64,000 nucleotides of DNA from JACPPO01 sp965262505 (lineage in GTDB: Bacteria > Acidobacteriota > Vicinamibacteria > Vicinamibacterales > UBA2999): assembly GCA_965262505.1 (NCBI GenBank), contig CBDHFM010000030.1:2108001-2172000 (forward strand), given 5' to 3'. The notes below the pieces were generated by a model. It saw only the letters and a program-made list of their open reading frames with translations. It made no database searches and was not told where the DNA came from. Made by a program: the position numbers and the translations under genes. The stretch's first letter is position 1. Every line of letters begins with the position of its first letter. Positions 1-7,295 of this stretch are shown one piece after another.

Positions 1-1
1 C

Positions 2-166
2 ATCTCCGAGCTGCGCGAAGTCTCCATCGCCGTCACCACACGTGTCATCGCCCAGGCGTTTGAGGATGGGGTCGCGACCACCAAGAAACTCTCGCCCGCC
101 ACCGCCGCGGCGTATGTCCGCAGCCACTTCTGGCGCCCGCGCTACTTGCCCTTCGTTCGCGGGTAG
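2..166 (+). CDS. C-terminal end of NAD-dependent malic enzyme (partial)
   Basis: The frame is open from the window edge and encodes 54 residues before a TAG stop. The segment LREVSIAVTTRVIAQAFEDG followed by a KLSPATAAAYVRSHFW-type tail resembles the extreme C-terminus of NAD-dependent malic enzymes, where a conserved 'REVS..IA..V...A...G' helix ends the NAD-binding domain. These enzymes oxidatively decarboxylate malate to pyruvate in the cytoplasm. Only the tail is present, so no catalytic residue can be checked. A dispersed palindromic repeat begins about 60 bases downstream. A related malolactic enzyme cannot be excluded from so short a piece. Confidence 0.6.
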   Translation: MSELREVSIAVTTRVIAQAFEDGVATTKKLSPATAAAYVRSHFWRPRYLPFVRG

Positions 167-226
167 TTGCGGGTGTGACCACGGAACCGGTCTTCGGGAC
201 GATCTCACCAAGGAAGTAACGGTTGC

Positions 227-395
227 CTAGTCATTCGGCGAGTACCGGTTTCATCACCTCCAGGCGGGTCCTGACCGCGGACAGCCCCATTCGTGCTCGG
301 CGCCAAAGGCATGCGCCACGGGTGTGGCGCCTGCGGCGCGAATGGGGCGGCCCCGTCCACGGCCACCCGCGCTGAGGTTAGGAAACCGCTTCTAG
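227..395. repeat. Dispersed palindromic intergenic repeat, copy 1
   Basis: This is a roughly 170-base element bounded by CTAG. The left arm reads ACCGGTTTCATCACCTC, then GGGTCCTGACCGCGGACAG. The right arm carries the near-reverse complement: CCCCGTCCACGGCCACCCGC, then GAGGTTAGGAAACCGCTTCTAG. The centre contains TCGTGCTCGGCGCCAAAGG and GGCGCCTGCGGCGCGAA. Related copies lie near 3727, 9835, 19475, 34140 and 51030. It encodes no plausible protein and resembles a REP or MITE-type element. Confidence 0.85.
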
Positions 396-701
396 TCTTT
401 CCCCAGGCCTGCTGACCAGTTCGTGAAACCCACGCCGCCCTTGACGAGCGCTGCGGCTTCACTCGGGGCAGCGTAGGTGCCGCGCCACGCCCATAGCCAA
501 CACCAAAACGAGAATTACGTCTACGAATGTGTTACCCGGCGTGTAGCTCGTTCGGGGTCCAGCACACAGTTTTTCTCACCGTTTGTTTCGGGATCGGTGT
601 ACGGAGTCGTTCTTGCACAACCGCTGGCGAGGGCTGCGTACTCACTGAGAGGACGCTGACCATGATTGGGCTCAGCCGAGTTCCTTTGCCGGAGGTATGT
701 C
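396..701. other. Non-coding stretch upstream of the split lipoprotein gene
   Basis: No reading frame here looks protein-like. It ends with the ribosome-binding sequence GGAGG at 691-695, six bases before the ATG at 702 that starts the lipoprotein gene. I see no convincing sigma-70 promoter and no RNA gene. Confidence 0.5.
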
Positions 702-1026
702 ATGCGTAATCGTCTTGTCGTCGCTGCGGGGGCCTCGCGGAGGGGTTCGGTGGAGACTCGTTTCTCGTTGGCGACGGCGTTCGTCGTGGCTGGCCTCGGT
801 GCGCTGCTAGCTGTTGGCTGCGGTGACTCCTCGACCCCCACGTCCCCCACGTCGACCTCACCGGTGAATGGTGGATTCGGCGTGAACAGTGCATCCAGCG
901 TGAATAGTGCATCCGGCGCGTCCACCAGTGCCATGTCGGTCGCCGGTGCGGTCAACAGCTTCGCCGGAGCCAGGAGCGCAAAGAGCGCCAAGAGCATCAA
1001 GGGCCCCAAGAGCGTCAAGAGCGCTA
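702..1026 (+). pseudogene. KS-repeat lipoprotein, 5' part (split by IS630)
   Basis: The ATG at 702 follows GGAGG at 691-695. The first 108 codons encode a basic N-terminus, a hydrophobic helix and a lipobox ending in LAVGC, so the mature protein would be lipid-anchored after Cys. A Ser/Thr/Pro/Asn-rich linker follows, then a run of KS[A/I/V] tripeptides. At 1025-1026 the frame meets an IS630 element inserted at a TA. The codon phase on the far side matches: joining 1026 to 2053 gives one open frame of about 400 codons that continues the KS repeats. The function is unknown. The protein looks like a surface-anchored adhesive or structural lipoprotein; that role is inference. Confidence 0.8.
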
Positions 1027-1035
1027 AAGCGCTTT

Positions 1036-1650
1036 TCATGACCGTGTGGCGGCCGCGTACCCGCAGTGCCGAACATAGTTGCGGCATTCGTCAGGGCTGA
1101 AGTGCGCCAAGCACTCGCCGAGGAACGGCCAGAGCGTCTCGGTGCTGCGACAGCGAGCGGTGCGAACGAGGGCCTTGCGCTTCGCGAAGCAGAGCTCGAT
1201 GGGATTGAGGTCCGGGCTGTAGGGTGGCAAGTACCAGAGGGTGGCCCCGGCGGCCTGGATGGCGCGTTGGATGCCGGCGACCTTGTGGGCCCCGAGATTG
1301 TCGGCAATGACGATGTCGCCGGGCTGCAGGGTCGGCACCAGGATCTGTTCGATGTAGGCGCGGAAGCTCTCGCCATCGATCGCGCCGTCGAAGACCCCCG
1401 GTGCGGTCAGCCCCGTGACCCGCAACGCGGCGAGAAACGTGCTGGTCTGCCAGCGCCCGCAGGGGGCGTGGTCGTGGACGCGCGCGCCGCGCGGTGCCCG
1501 GCCGTACCGCCGAAGCAGATTGGTGGTGATGCCGGTTTCGTCCAGAAACACGAGGTGGGCGACATCCCAGGTCGGCGCCGCCGCGTGCCACGCGACCCGC
1601 GCGGCCGCGACGTCAGGCCGATCGTGTTCGGACGGGCGGACCGTGTTTTT
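1036..1650 (-). CDS. IS630 transposase orfB (DDE catalytic domain)
   Basis: This frame, entered by slippage at the A6 run, encodes the DDE domain. The first Asp is in VFLDETG, the second in IVIADNLGAHK and the Glu in SPDLNPIELCFAK, all in the canonical IS630 spacing. The open frame has its first ATG at 1551 but is uninterrupted back to the slip site, so the listed start is the slip site and not an initiation codon. The catalytic triad looks intact. The element could be active, provided the frameshift operates. Confidence 0.85.
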   Translation of the reverse strand, partial: KNTVRPSEHDRPDVAAARVAWHAAAPTWDVAHLVFLDETGITTNLLRRYGRAPRGARVHDHAPCGRWQTSTFLAALRVTGLTAPGVFDGAIDGESFRAYIEQILVPTLQPGDIVIADNLGAHKVAGIQRAIQAAGATLWYLPPYSPDLNPIELCFAKRKALVRTARCRSTETLWPFLGECLAHFSPDECRNYVRHCGYAAATRS

Positions 1651-1975
1651 TAACGGTCAGGCCGAGGGCCCGCACGGCGCGCCAGACCGTCGGCACACTC
1701 GCGGGCGTGGCGAGGGCGTCCTTCAGCTCAGCCAGCGTGCGATCCGGGTGCGCCGCAATCAGCGCGGCCAAGGTGTGTAGGTGCGGCTCAAGCATGCCGC
1801 GCCGTCCATGTCGCTGGACGCGAGGCGCCACCTCGCCCGTGTCGCGCCGCCGCTGTTTCAGTAGCCGCACCCACGACCCGCTCACGCGGTACTTCGCCGC
1901 CACCTCGGCCGCCGTCATCCCGGCATCGCTGTCGAGGAGCGCCCGCTCTCGCAGATCCATCGAATAGGCACGCAT
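1613..1975 (-). CDS. IS630 transposase orfA (helix-turn-helix domain)
   Basis: The 120-residue product begins MRAYSMDLRERALLDSDAG. It carries the winged-helix DNA-binding region typical of IS630 orfA (AEVAAKYRVSGSWVRLLKQ), followed by an arginine-rich linker and a second helix-turn-helix. The frame stops at 1613. Near its end lies a run of six adenines (T6 on the plus strand, 1646-1651). Reading past it in the +1 frame gives TVRPSEHDRPDVAAARVAW, the conserved IS630 linker into the catalytic domain. Expression of the full transposase therefore probably needs frameshifting at this run. Confidence 0.85.
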   Translation of the reverse strand: MRAYSMDLRERALLDSDAGMTAAEVAAKYRVSGSWVRLLKQRRRDTGEVAPRVQRHGRRGMLEPHLHTLAALIAAHPDRTLAELKDALATPASVPTVWRAVRALGLTVKKHGPPVRTRSA

Positions 1976-2052
1976 CGGGCCTCCTGCATCGGTGCGCGCA
2001 GAAGTACCACGACCGCCCCAGGTAGTACAAGGCCTATTTGAAAAGCGCTTTA

Positions 2053-2930
2053 AGAGCGTCAAGAGTGCCAAGAGCATCAAGAGCGCGAAGAGCATCAAGA
2101 GCGCCAAAGTGGACATCTGCCATGTGACGGGCAACGGCAGCTACAGGCTGATCAACGTCAGTAGCAGAGCTCAAGCGGCCCACATGGCGCATGGCGACAG
2201 TCTGCCGTTTGGTACCGTGCCCGGCGGGTTCGTCTTCTACGGGGCGTGCAACGCACTCCCCTTGACGGTGACAGTGGAGAAGACGTCGACGACGACGGTC
2301 GTCTTGGGGCCTGGGCCGGTGCCGTACAGCTACCTGGTGACCAACTTAGGGACCGTGCCGATCACCGGGTTGACGCTCAGTGACGACCACGTGGACGTGG
2401 CGCCGGTGTGCCTCCTTACGACCATTCCGGTGGCCGGTTCGACGACCTGCGCGGCGACGTACACCGTCACGCAGGCCGACCTGGACGCCAACGGGTCGCC
2501 GCTCGCGGGCAGTGGCGTGCTGTTCAACACCGTGACGGCGAGCTCGAACGAGGCGCCGGATGCGATTGACGACCTGAGCATCCCGATGGACCCGACGGCG
2601 ACGCTGACAGTGGAGAAGACGTCGACGACGACGGTCGTGTCGGCACCGGGGCCGGTGCCGTACAGCTACCTGGTGACCAACACCGGGATCGTGGCGATCA
2701 CCGGGTTGGCGCTCAGTGACGACCACGTTGACGCGGCGCCGGTGTGCCTCCTTACTATCATTCCGGTGGCCGGTTCGACGACCTGCGCGGCGACGTACAC
2801 TGTCACGCAGGCCGACCTGGACGCCAACGGGTCGCCGCTCGCGGGCAGTGGCGTGCTGTTCAACACCGTGACGGCGAGCTCGAACGAGGCGCCGCATGCG
2901 ACTGACGACCTGAGCATCCCGATAGAGTAG
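2053..2930 (+). pseudogene. KS-repeat lipoprotein, 3' part with two DUF11-like domains
   Basis: This continues the gene that starts at 702. It opens with more KS[V/A/I] tripeptides, then a VDICHVTGNGSYRLINVS segment, a Cys/His-containing motif seen in many secreted bacterial proteins. Two copies of a domain of about 112 residues follow, each starting with an EKTSTTTVV-type strand and containing PYSYLVTN, CLLT.IPVAGSTTCAATYTV and VLFNTVTASSNEAP. These resemble the DUF11-type immunoglobulin-like repeats of surface proteins. The gene stops at 2928-2930. It no longer has its own start because of the IS630 insertion. Excision of the IS would restore it exactly. Confidence 0.8.
2271..2929 (+). repeat. 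Two-copy tandem coding repeat, 336-bp period
   Basis: The sequence starting ACAGTGGAGAAGACGTCGAC at 2271 recurs at 2607 with very high nucleotide identity over nearly the whole unit. The repeats encode the two DUF11-like domains of the lipoprotein. The low divergence points to a recent duplication or gene conversion. Confidence 0.9.
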
Positions 2931-2942
2931 GGCTTCGGTCCG

Positions 2943-3686
2943 ATGATCGGCGTAGACGATGCAGGATTGCGGTCCCGTATGGACGATACTCGTACGGCGC
3001 CCCGGCCAGCGGTACCGGGTTATCGGGTTGTCGTGGAGCCCGGACGGCTGGTCGCCGGTGTCGCCCTCGTGGCCTTCGTGCTTCTGCTCATCCACTCCGT
3101 GCTCACCGTCTATCACTATCGGGTCGAGGAGCTCGAGTGGATCCCCTGGCGTCAGCTGTTCGATGTCGATGAAGAGAACAACATTCCGACCTGGTTCGCC
3201 GGATTCCTTCTGGGAGTCACCGCTTTCTGGGTATGGGTTGTGGGGGACGCCAAGCGCGGCTCATCGGATCGCTGGTGGATGCACTGGAAGCTGCTGGCGG
3301 GGGGCTTCCTCCTGCTCTCTCTCGACGAAATCGCGGGGCTCCACGAAACCGTCAATACGGTGATCGACGTGACCTGGGCGATCCCCGGGGGTATCCTCGC
3401 GCTGTTGATCGGCCTGATGTTCTTCCCGTTCCTGTGGAGTCTTCCCGCCGGCACGAGGACCGCCTTCATCGTCGCCGGTTGTATCTACGTGGGTGGAGCC
3501 GTAGGAGTGGAGATCATCGGGGAGCCGATGGGTTCCGACACGATGACCTACAACCTGACGACCGTTGTCGAGGAGGGGATGGAGATGGGCGGTGTCATCC
3601 TGTTTCTCGCGACGCTGTTGCGGTACACCGCGCGCCAGCAAAACGACAGCGAAGAAATTCTCGTGACTGTCGGTGTCAGCGAGTAA
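2943..3686 (+). CDS. Conserved multi-pass membrane protein of unknown function
   Basis: The product has up to 247 residues and about six hydrophobic segments: near residues 37-57, 84-102, 116-130, 145-165, 172-193 and 215-230. Between the first two is a hydrophilic stretch, DVDEENNIPTWFAG, and in the middle a conserved-looking acidic motif, SLDEIAGLHE. Proteins with this NIPTWF...LDE..LHE pattern occur as uncharacterised integral membrane proteins in several phyla. The start is uncertain: ATG at 2943 or 2979, neither with a strong ribosome-binding site. The gene lies just downstream of the split lipoprotein. No function is assigned. Confidence 0.7.
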   Translation: MIGVDDAGLRSRMDDTRTAPRPAVPGYRVVVEPGRLVAGVALVAFVLLLIHSVLTVYHYRVEELEWIPWRQLFDVDEENNIPTWFAGFLLGVTAFWVWVVGDAKRGSSDRWWMHWKLLAGGFLLLSLDEIAGLHETVNTVIDVTWAIPGGILALLIGLMFFPFLWSLPAGTRTAFIVAGCIYVGGAVGVEIIGEPMGSDTMTYNLTTVVEEGMEMGGVILFLATLLRYTARQQNDSEEILVTVGVSE

Positions 3687-3726
3687 CCGCACGCTGAGCC
3701 GCTCGCGTCGCCGCTTAGGCATTCGG

Positions 3727-3880
3727 CTAGTACCCGTTTCCTAGCCTCGCTGCGGGTGGCCGCGGACGGGGCCGCCCCGTTCGCGCCGCAGGCGCCACAC
3801 ACGTGACACGCGGTTTGGGCGCCGAGCACGAAGGGGCTGTCCGCGGTCAGGACCCGGATGGAGGCTGGGCCAAACCTAGA
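3727..3880. repeat. Dispersed palindromic intergenic repeat, copy 2 (inverted)
   Basis: This copy runs in the opposite orientation to copy 1. GCGGGTGGCCGCGGACGGGG leads and GTCCGCGGTCAGGACCCGG trails, with CTAG at 3727-3730 and 3876-3879. It overlaps the 3' end of the Nudix gene and supplies that gene's last residues and its TGA stop. Confidence 0.8.
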
Positions 3881-4377
3881 AATTCCCGCAGCGCCTCGTG
3901 CGTGCTGCAGAACGCCAGCTCCTCCCACGGAATCGCCTCCGGCTCGAAGAACTTCGCCTCGAGGCACTCGTCATCGCAGGCGAGGGCTCCGCCGATCATC
4001 GTCGCGGCATAGACGACGACAACCGGCGTGCGGCCGGTGTACGAATAGATGTTGATCAACCGATCGATGCGGACATCGAGGCCGGTCTCTTCCCGCGCCT
4101 CGCGAACGGCTGCGCGCTGCACCTCTTCACCGCGGTCGACGTAGCCTCCGGGGAACACCCACTTTCCGTAACCGGGATCGATCGCCCGCTTGACGAGCGC
4201 AATCCGCCGGCGGTCATCGATGATGATCGTCCCAACCGCGAGCTTGGGGTCGAGATAGAAGATGAATCCGCAGGCGCCGCAGACGAGGCGCGGCGGATCG
4301 CCGTCCTTCAGCAGGCGCGACTCGAGTGGTCCGCCGCACGGGGGACAAAAGCGAAATGCGGCATCATGAACATGCAT
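3847..4377 (-). CDS. Nudix hydrolase with N-terminal zinc ribbon
   Basis: The 176-residue protein has an N-terminal zinc ribbon (CPPCG near residue 12 and CGACG near residue 34) and a complete Nudix box, GGYVDRGEEV followed by REAREETG, at about residues 77-99. Zinc-ribbon Nudix proteins hydrolyse nucleotide-diphosphate derivatives such as NADH or ADP-ribose; the substrate cannot be fixed from sequence. It is divergent from def across about 40 bases. Its final dozen codons, after REFLGL, lie inside the palindromic repeat, so the present C-terminus was shaped by insertion of that repeat. The Nudix fold is complete before that point. Confidence 0.85.
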   Translation of the reverse strand: MHVHDAAFRFCPPCGGPLESRLLKDGDPPRLVCGACGFIFYLDPKLAVGTIIIDDRRRIALVKRAIDPGYGKWVFPGGYVDRGEEVQRAAVREAREETGLDVRIDRLINIYSYTGRTPVVVVYAATMIGGALACDDECLEAKFFEPEAIPWEELAFCSTHEALREFLGLAQPPSGS

Positions 4378-4404
4378 AGGAGAAGGCCCAAAGCCGCTGG
4401 GCCC

Positions 4405-4410
4405 TATAAT
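4405..4410 (+). promoter_or_regulatory. Candidate -10 box of a leaderless def promoter
   Basis: TATAAT lies nine bases before the def ATG at 4419, so transcription would begin at or within a base or two of the start codon. No good -35 hexamer is visible 16-18 bases upstream. The same arrangement occurs at thyX. Confidence 0.5.
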
Positions 4411-4418
4411 CTTCGTTC

Positions 4419-4946
4419 ATGTCGATATTGAAAGTCGCGCGGATGGGGCATCCGGTGCTCCGGCAGCGCGGGCGGCCGCTCGAGACGGCCGATTTCCGCA
4501 ATCCGCTGATCCAGAAGCTCATCGACGACATGATCGAAACGATGCACGAGTACAACGGTGCGGGCCTGGCCGCGCCTCAGGTGCATGTGAGCCTACGCCT
4601 GTTCGTTGCGCTTCTGGAAGAGGATCCGGACAGAAAGACTGCCGCCACCGTCCTTGCCAACCCGGAGATCGTCCCGAACGCGAGCGCCCGCGAAGAGGGC
4701 TGGGAGGGGTGCCTCAGCATCCCGGACATTCGCGGCATGGTGTCTCGTTTTACCGACGTGACCGTCAAGGCGCTCGACCGTGACGGACGGGAAATAGAAC
4801 TGCAATTGAAGAAGTTCTCCGCGCGGGTGGCGCAGCACGAGGCCGACCATCTCGACGGCGTGCTGTTTGTCGACCGCATGACGTCCATGGAGTCGCTGAC
4901 CTACCTGGAAGAGTACTCACGCTTTCATTCGAAGGACGACGACTGA
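4419..4946 (+). CDS. def: Peptide deformylase
   Basis: The 175-residue product removes the N-formyl group from nascent proteins in the cytoplasm. All three signature motifs are present: GAGLAAPQV (about residue 47), EGCLSIP (about residue 96, zinc-ligand Cys) and QHEADHLDG (about residue 139, two zinc-ligand His and catalytic Glu). Length fits the family. The ATG at 4419 sits just downstream of a TATAAT box with no Shine-Dalgarno sequence, suggesting a leaderless mRNA. The stop codon overlaps the start of the downstream SDR gene, so the two are probably co-transcribed. Confidence 0.95.
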   Translation: MSILKVARMGHPVLRQRGRPLETADFRNPLIQKLIDDMIETMHEYNGAGLAAPQVHVSLRLFVALLEEDPDRKTAATVLANPEIVPNASAREEGWEGCLSIPDIRGMVSRFTDVTVKALDRDGREIELQLKKFSARVAQHEADHLDGVLFVDRMTSMESLTYLEEYSRFHSKDDD

Positions 4947-5704
4947 TGAAGATGTCGCTGGTCACGGGCGGCGGCCGCGGAATCGGGCGGGCGATCGCTC
5001 ACGCGCTCGCCGGCCCCGACACCTGTGTGGCCGTCGCCGGCCGCACGCGCAGCGAGCTCGACTCCGCCGCCAGGGATCTCGAACGTCTGGGCGGGAAGGC
5101 GCTCGCCATCGAGATGGACGTCACCAGTGAGGAGTCGGTGGCGGCGGGCATGCGCGAGCTGGGGCGCGTGGCGGCTCACCTTGACGTGCTCGTGAACAAC
5201 GCGGGGGTAGGAGGCGGAGAGCCGGTCGCCGGATCGAGCACCGCGCGCTGGCGGCGCATCATCGACACCAACGTGACAGGCACGTATCTCGTCACGCGCG
5301 AAGCGATCGGCTTGATGCGCGACGGCGGCCGTATCGTCAACATCTCGTCGGTGCTCGGGCGCTTCGGCGTGCCAGGCTATACGGCGTACTGCGCGTCGAA
5401 GCACGGGGTCATCGGGTTTACACGCGCGCTGGCGCTGGAACTCGCGCCTCGGTCGATCACCGTCAACGCGCTGTGCCCGGGGTGGGTGGATACAGAGATG
5501 GCCGCGGAGGGAATGCGGCAGGGGGCCGCCGCAACCGGCCAGACGTTCGACGAGTTCCGCGAACGCGCGCTCGAGGCCGTGCCCATCAAACGGATCATTC
5601 AACCGGAGGAGGTCGCGGAGCTCGTGCGCTTCGTCGCATCACCTGGCGCCGCCGCCGTCACGGGACAGACCTTCAACATCTGCGGCGGCCAGGCCATGGA
5701 CTGA
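4946..5704 (+). CDS. SDR-family oxidoreductase (FabG-like)
   Basis: The 252-residue NAD(P)-binding short-chain dehydrogenase has the cofactor motif TGGGRGIG at residues 7-14, NNAGVGG near residue 90, and the catalytic Ser (NISSVLG) with Tyr and Lys in YTAYCASK. The C-terminus GQTFNICGGQAMD is typical of 3-oxoacyl or acetoacetyl-CoA/ACP reductases. The ATG overlaps the def stop codon (ATGA), implying translational coupling. Whether it acts in fatty-acid synthesis or on another ketone cannot be told. A general SDR assignment is secure; a fabG label is not. Confidence 0.85.
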   Translation: MKMSLVTGGGRGIGRAIAHALAGPDTCVAVAGRTRSELDSAARDLERLGGKALAIEMDVTSEESVAAGMRELGRVAAHLDVLVNNAGVGGGEPVAGSSTARWRRIIDTNVTGTYLVTREAIGLMRDGGRIVNISSVLGRFGVPGYTAYCASKHGVIGFTRALALELAPRSITVNALCPGWVDTEMAAEGMRQGAAATGQTFDEFRERALEAVPIKRIIQPEEVAELVRFVASPGAAAVTGQTFNICGGQAMD

Positions 5705-5734
5705 GCCGGCCGCCGGTGCAACCGTTCAACGATT

Positions 5735-5740
5735 TATAAT
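5735..5740 (+). promoter_or_regulatory. Candidate -10 box of a leaderless thyX promoter
   Basis: TATAAT lies nine bases before the GTG start of thyX at 5750. The position implies a leaderless transcript. No clear -35 element is seen. Confidence 0.45.
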
Positions 5741-5749
5741 GCGTGATCC

Positions 5750-7285
5750 GTGCTCCCCACTGCACCGCCTCTCGTCACACTCCGAACCGCTCCTACGACG
5801 CCGTTTGACGGTGCCATAGCCGCCGCGCGCACGTGTTACTCACCCCGCGTCATCGGCACGACAGAGGTCACGGAGAACCAGCGCGACACGATCGGCGGGC
5901 TGACGTTTGACGCGGGACATCACACTGTCTATCAGCACGCGCACTTCGAGTTCGGTCTCGAGAACGTGTCGCGCCAGTTCGTCTGGACGTTCCTGCACTC
6001 CTACCCGTTCTACAACTCGGAGCAATCCAGTCAGCGCTACGTCAAATTGAAGGAGCCGCGAGCGTTCGTGCCTCCACTCAGCGGTGAGGCGCTCGATGTC
6101 TACGAGCGCGCGATCGTTCGTGCGTGGGACCGCTACGGCGAACTCTCAGCGCTGCTCAGGGACGACGCCATCACGATTCTGAAGGAGCTTCGGTACGTCC
6201 AGCCGAACACGAACCCCGAGCGGCTGAAGCGGATCGAGCGCGATGCCGACAAGCGCGCGATCGAGACCGCACGTTACGTGATTCCCATCGGCGCGTTCAC
6301 ATCCATGGTGCACACGGTCTCTGGCATCGTGCTGCATCGTTTGCAGCGCATGGTGAACACGAGCGACACGCCGTACGAGGCGCGTCTGGTGATCGGTGAG
6401 ATGGTGCGGCTCGTGAAGGAATGGGACCCGCTGTTCTTCGAGAAGGTAGGGCTCGGTCCCATCGCGGCGGATGAGTTGCCGGAGGGTGGATTTCCGTCAC
6501 CGCAGAGGAGCGGTGACCGGTATGCCGCCGCGTTTGACGCCAGGCTGAATGGTCGATGGTCCAGACTCCGCGACACATCCCCCGACGCTGAGGCCGTCGT
6601 GGCCGACTCCGTACGCGCGGTCTTCGGGCTGGAGCCGGACGACATGACGGATGACGAGGCGCTGGACCGGGTGATGAACCCGGCGTCGAACCCGTACAGG
6701 CTGGACGTTCTCAACGTGTCGTACCACTCGCCGTTGATGCGGTCGCTGCACCACGCGAACTACGTCTTCGAGAAACGCCTGAGCCACACGGCCGATTCGC
6801 AGGACCAGCGGCATCGCATGGTGCCGGCGTCACGTCCACTGATGACGTTTGCCGACACGTCGGAGCCCGACTACATCACGCCGCGGCTGATTGCCGCCAA
6901 CGCGCGGGCGCGCGCGGCATACGACTGCGCCATGCGCGAAGCGTGGACCGCGAAGAACCGTCTGCTCGAACTCGGCGTCCCGTTGGAATTCGCGCTCTAC
7001 GTGCTGCCCAATGCCAAGACGCTTCGCTTCGTGGAATCAGGCTCCCTGCTCGCGCTGCTGCACAAGTGGACGCTCAGAACCTGCTTCAACGCACAGGAGG
7101 AGATCTACCTGGCGTCGATGGACGAGGTCGAGCAAGTGCGCGAGATGCACCCGCGCATCGGCCGCCATATCGGACCGCCCTGCGTCATTCGCAACGGCCT
7201 GATCTCCCCAAGGTGCACGGAAGGTTCGCACTTCTGCGGCGTGCCGGTCTGGCGCGACTTTCCGGCAGTCGTGCGGAGACTGTAG
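5750..7285 (+). CDS. thyX: FAD-dependent thymidylate synthase, double-length ThyX
   Basis: ThyX makes dTMP from dUMP using FAD, NADPH and methylene-tetrahydrofolate. This 511-residue protein is about twice the usual length. The N-terminal half has a ThyX-like active-site region (HHTVYQHAHFEFGLENVSRQ, then SYPFYNSEQSSQRYV, about residues 62-105). The C-terminal half repeats the pattern in VSYHSPLMRSLHH (about residue 323) and LSHTADSQDQRHRMVPASRP (about residues 345-365). It therefore looks like two ThyX-type domains in tandem, a form seen in some bacteria. The start is GTG at 5750, just after a TATAAT box. Which half is catalytic is not certain from sequence. Confidence 0.8.
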   Translation: MLPTAPPLVTLRTAPTTPFDGAIAAARTCYSPRVIGTTEVTENQRDTIGGLTFDAGHHTVYQHAHFEFGLENVSRQFVWTFLHSYPFYNSEQSSQRYVKLKEPRAFVPPLSGEALDVYERAIVRAWDRYGELSALLRDDAITILKELRYVQPNTNPERLKRIERDADKRAIETARYVIPIGAFTSMVHTVSGIVLHRLQRMVNTSDTPYEARLVIGEMVRLVKEWDPLFFEKVGLGPIAADELPEGGFPSPQRSGDRYAAAFDARLNGRWSRLRDTSPDAEAVVADSVRAVFGLEPDDMTDDEALDRVMNPASNPYRLDVLNVSYHSPLMRSLHHANYVFEKRLSHTADSQDQRHRMVPASRPLMTFADTSEPDYITPRLIAANARARAAYDCAMREAWTAKNRLLELGVPLEFALYVLPNAKTLRFVESGSLLALLHKWTLRTCFNAQEEIYLASMDEVEQVREMHPRIGRHIGPPCVIRNGLISPRCTEGSHFCGVPVWRDFPAVVRRL

Positions 7286-7295
7286 CCGCTCCCGC

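Larger units (their letters stand above)
1027..2050 (-). mobile_element. IS630-family insertion sequence
   Basis: This 1,024-bp element has terminal inverted repeats, AAGCGCTTTTCA at 1027 and its complement TGAAAAGCGCTT ending at 2050. It is flanked on both sides by TA (1025-1026 and 2051-2052), the duplicated target typical of IS630/Tc1-mariner elements. It holds a two-frame transposase on the minus strand. It interrupts a KS-repeat lipoprotein gene within the tripeptide-repeat region. Confidence 0.92.

Noticed and set aside
2346..3116. Minus-strand open frame with internal repeats
   Set aside because: Its repeats simply mirror the tandem DUF11-like coding repeat on the plus strand.
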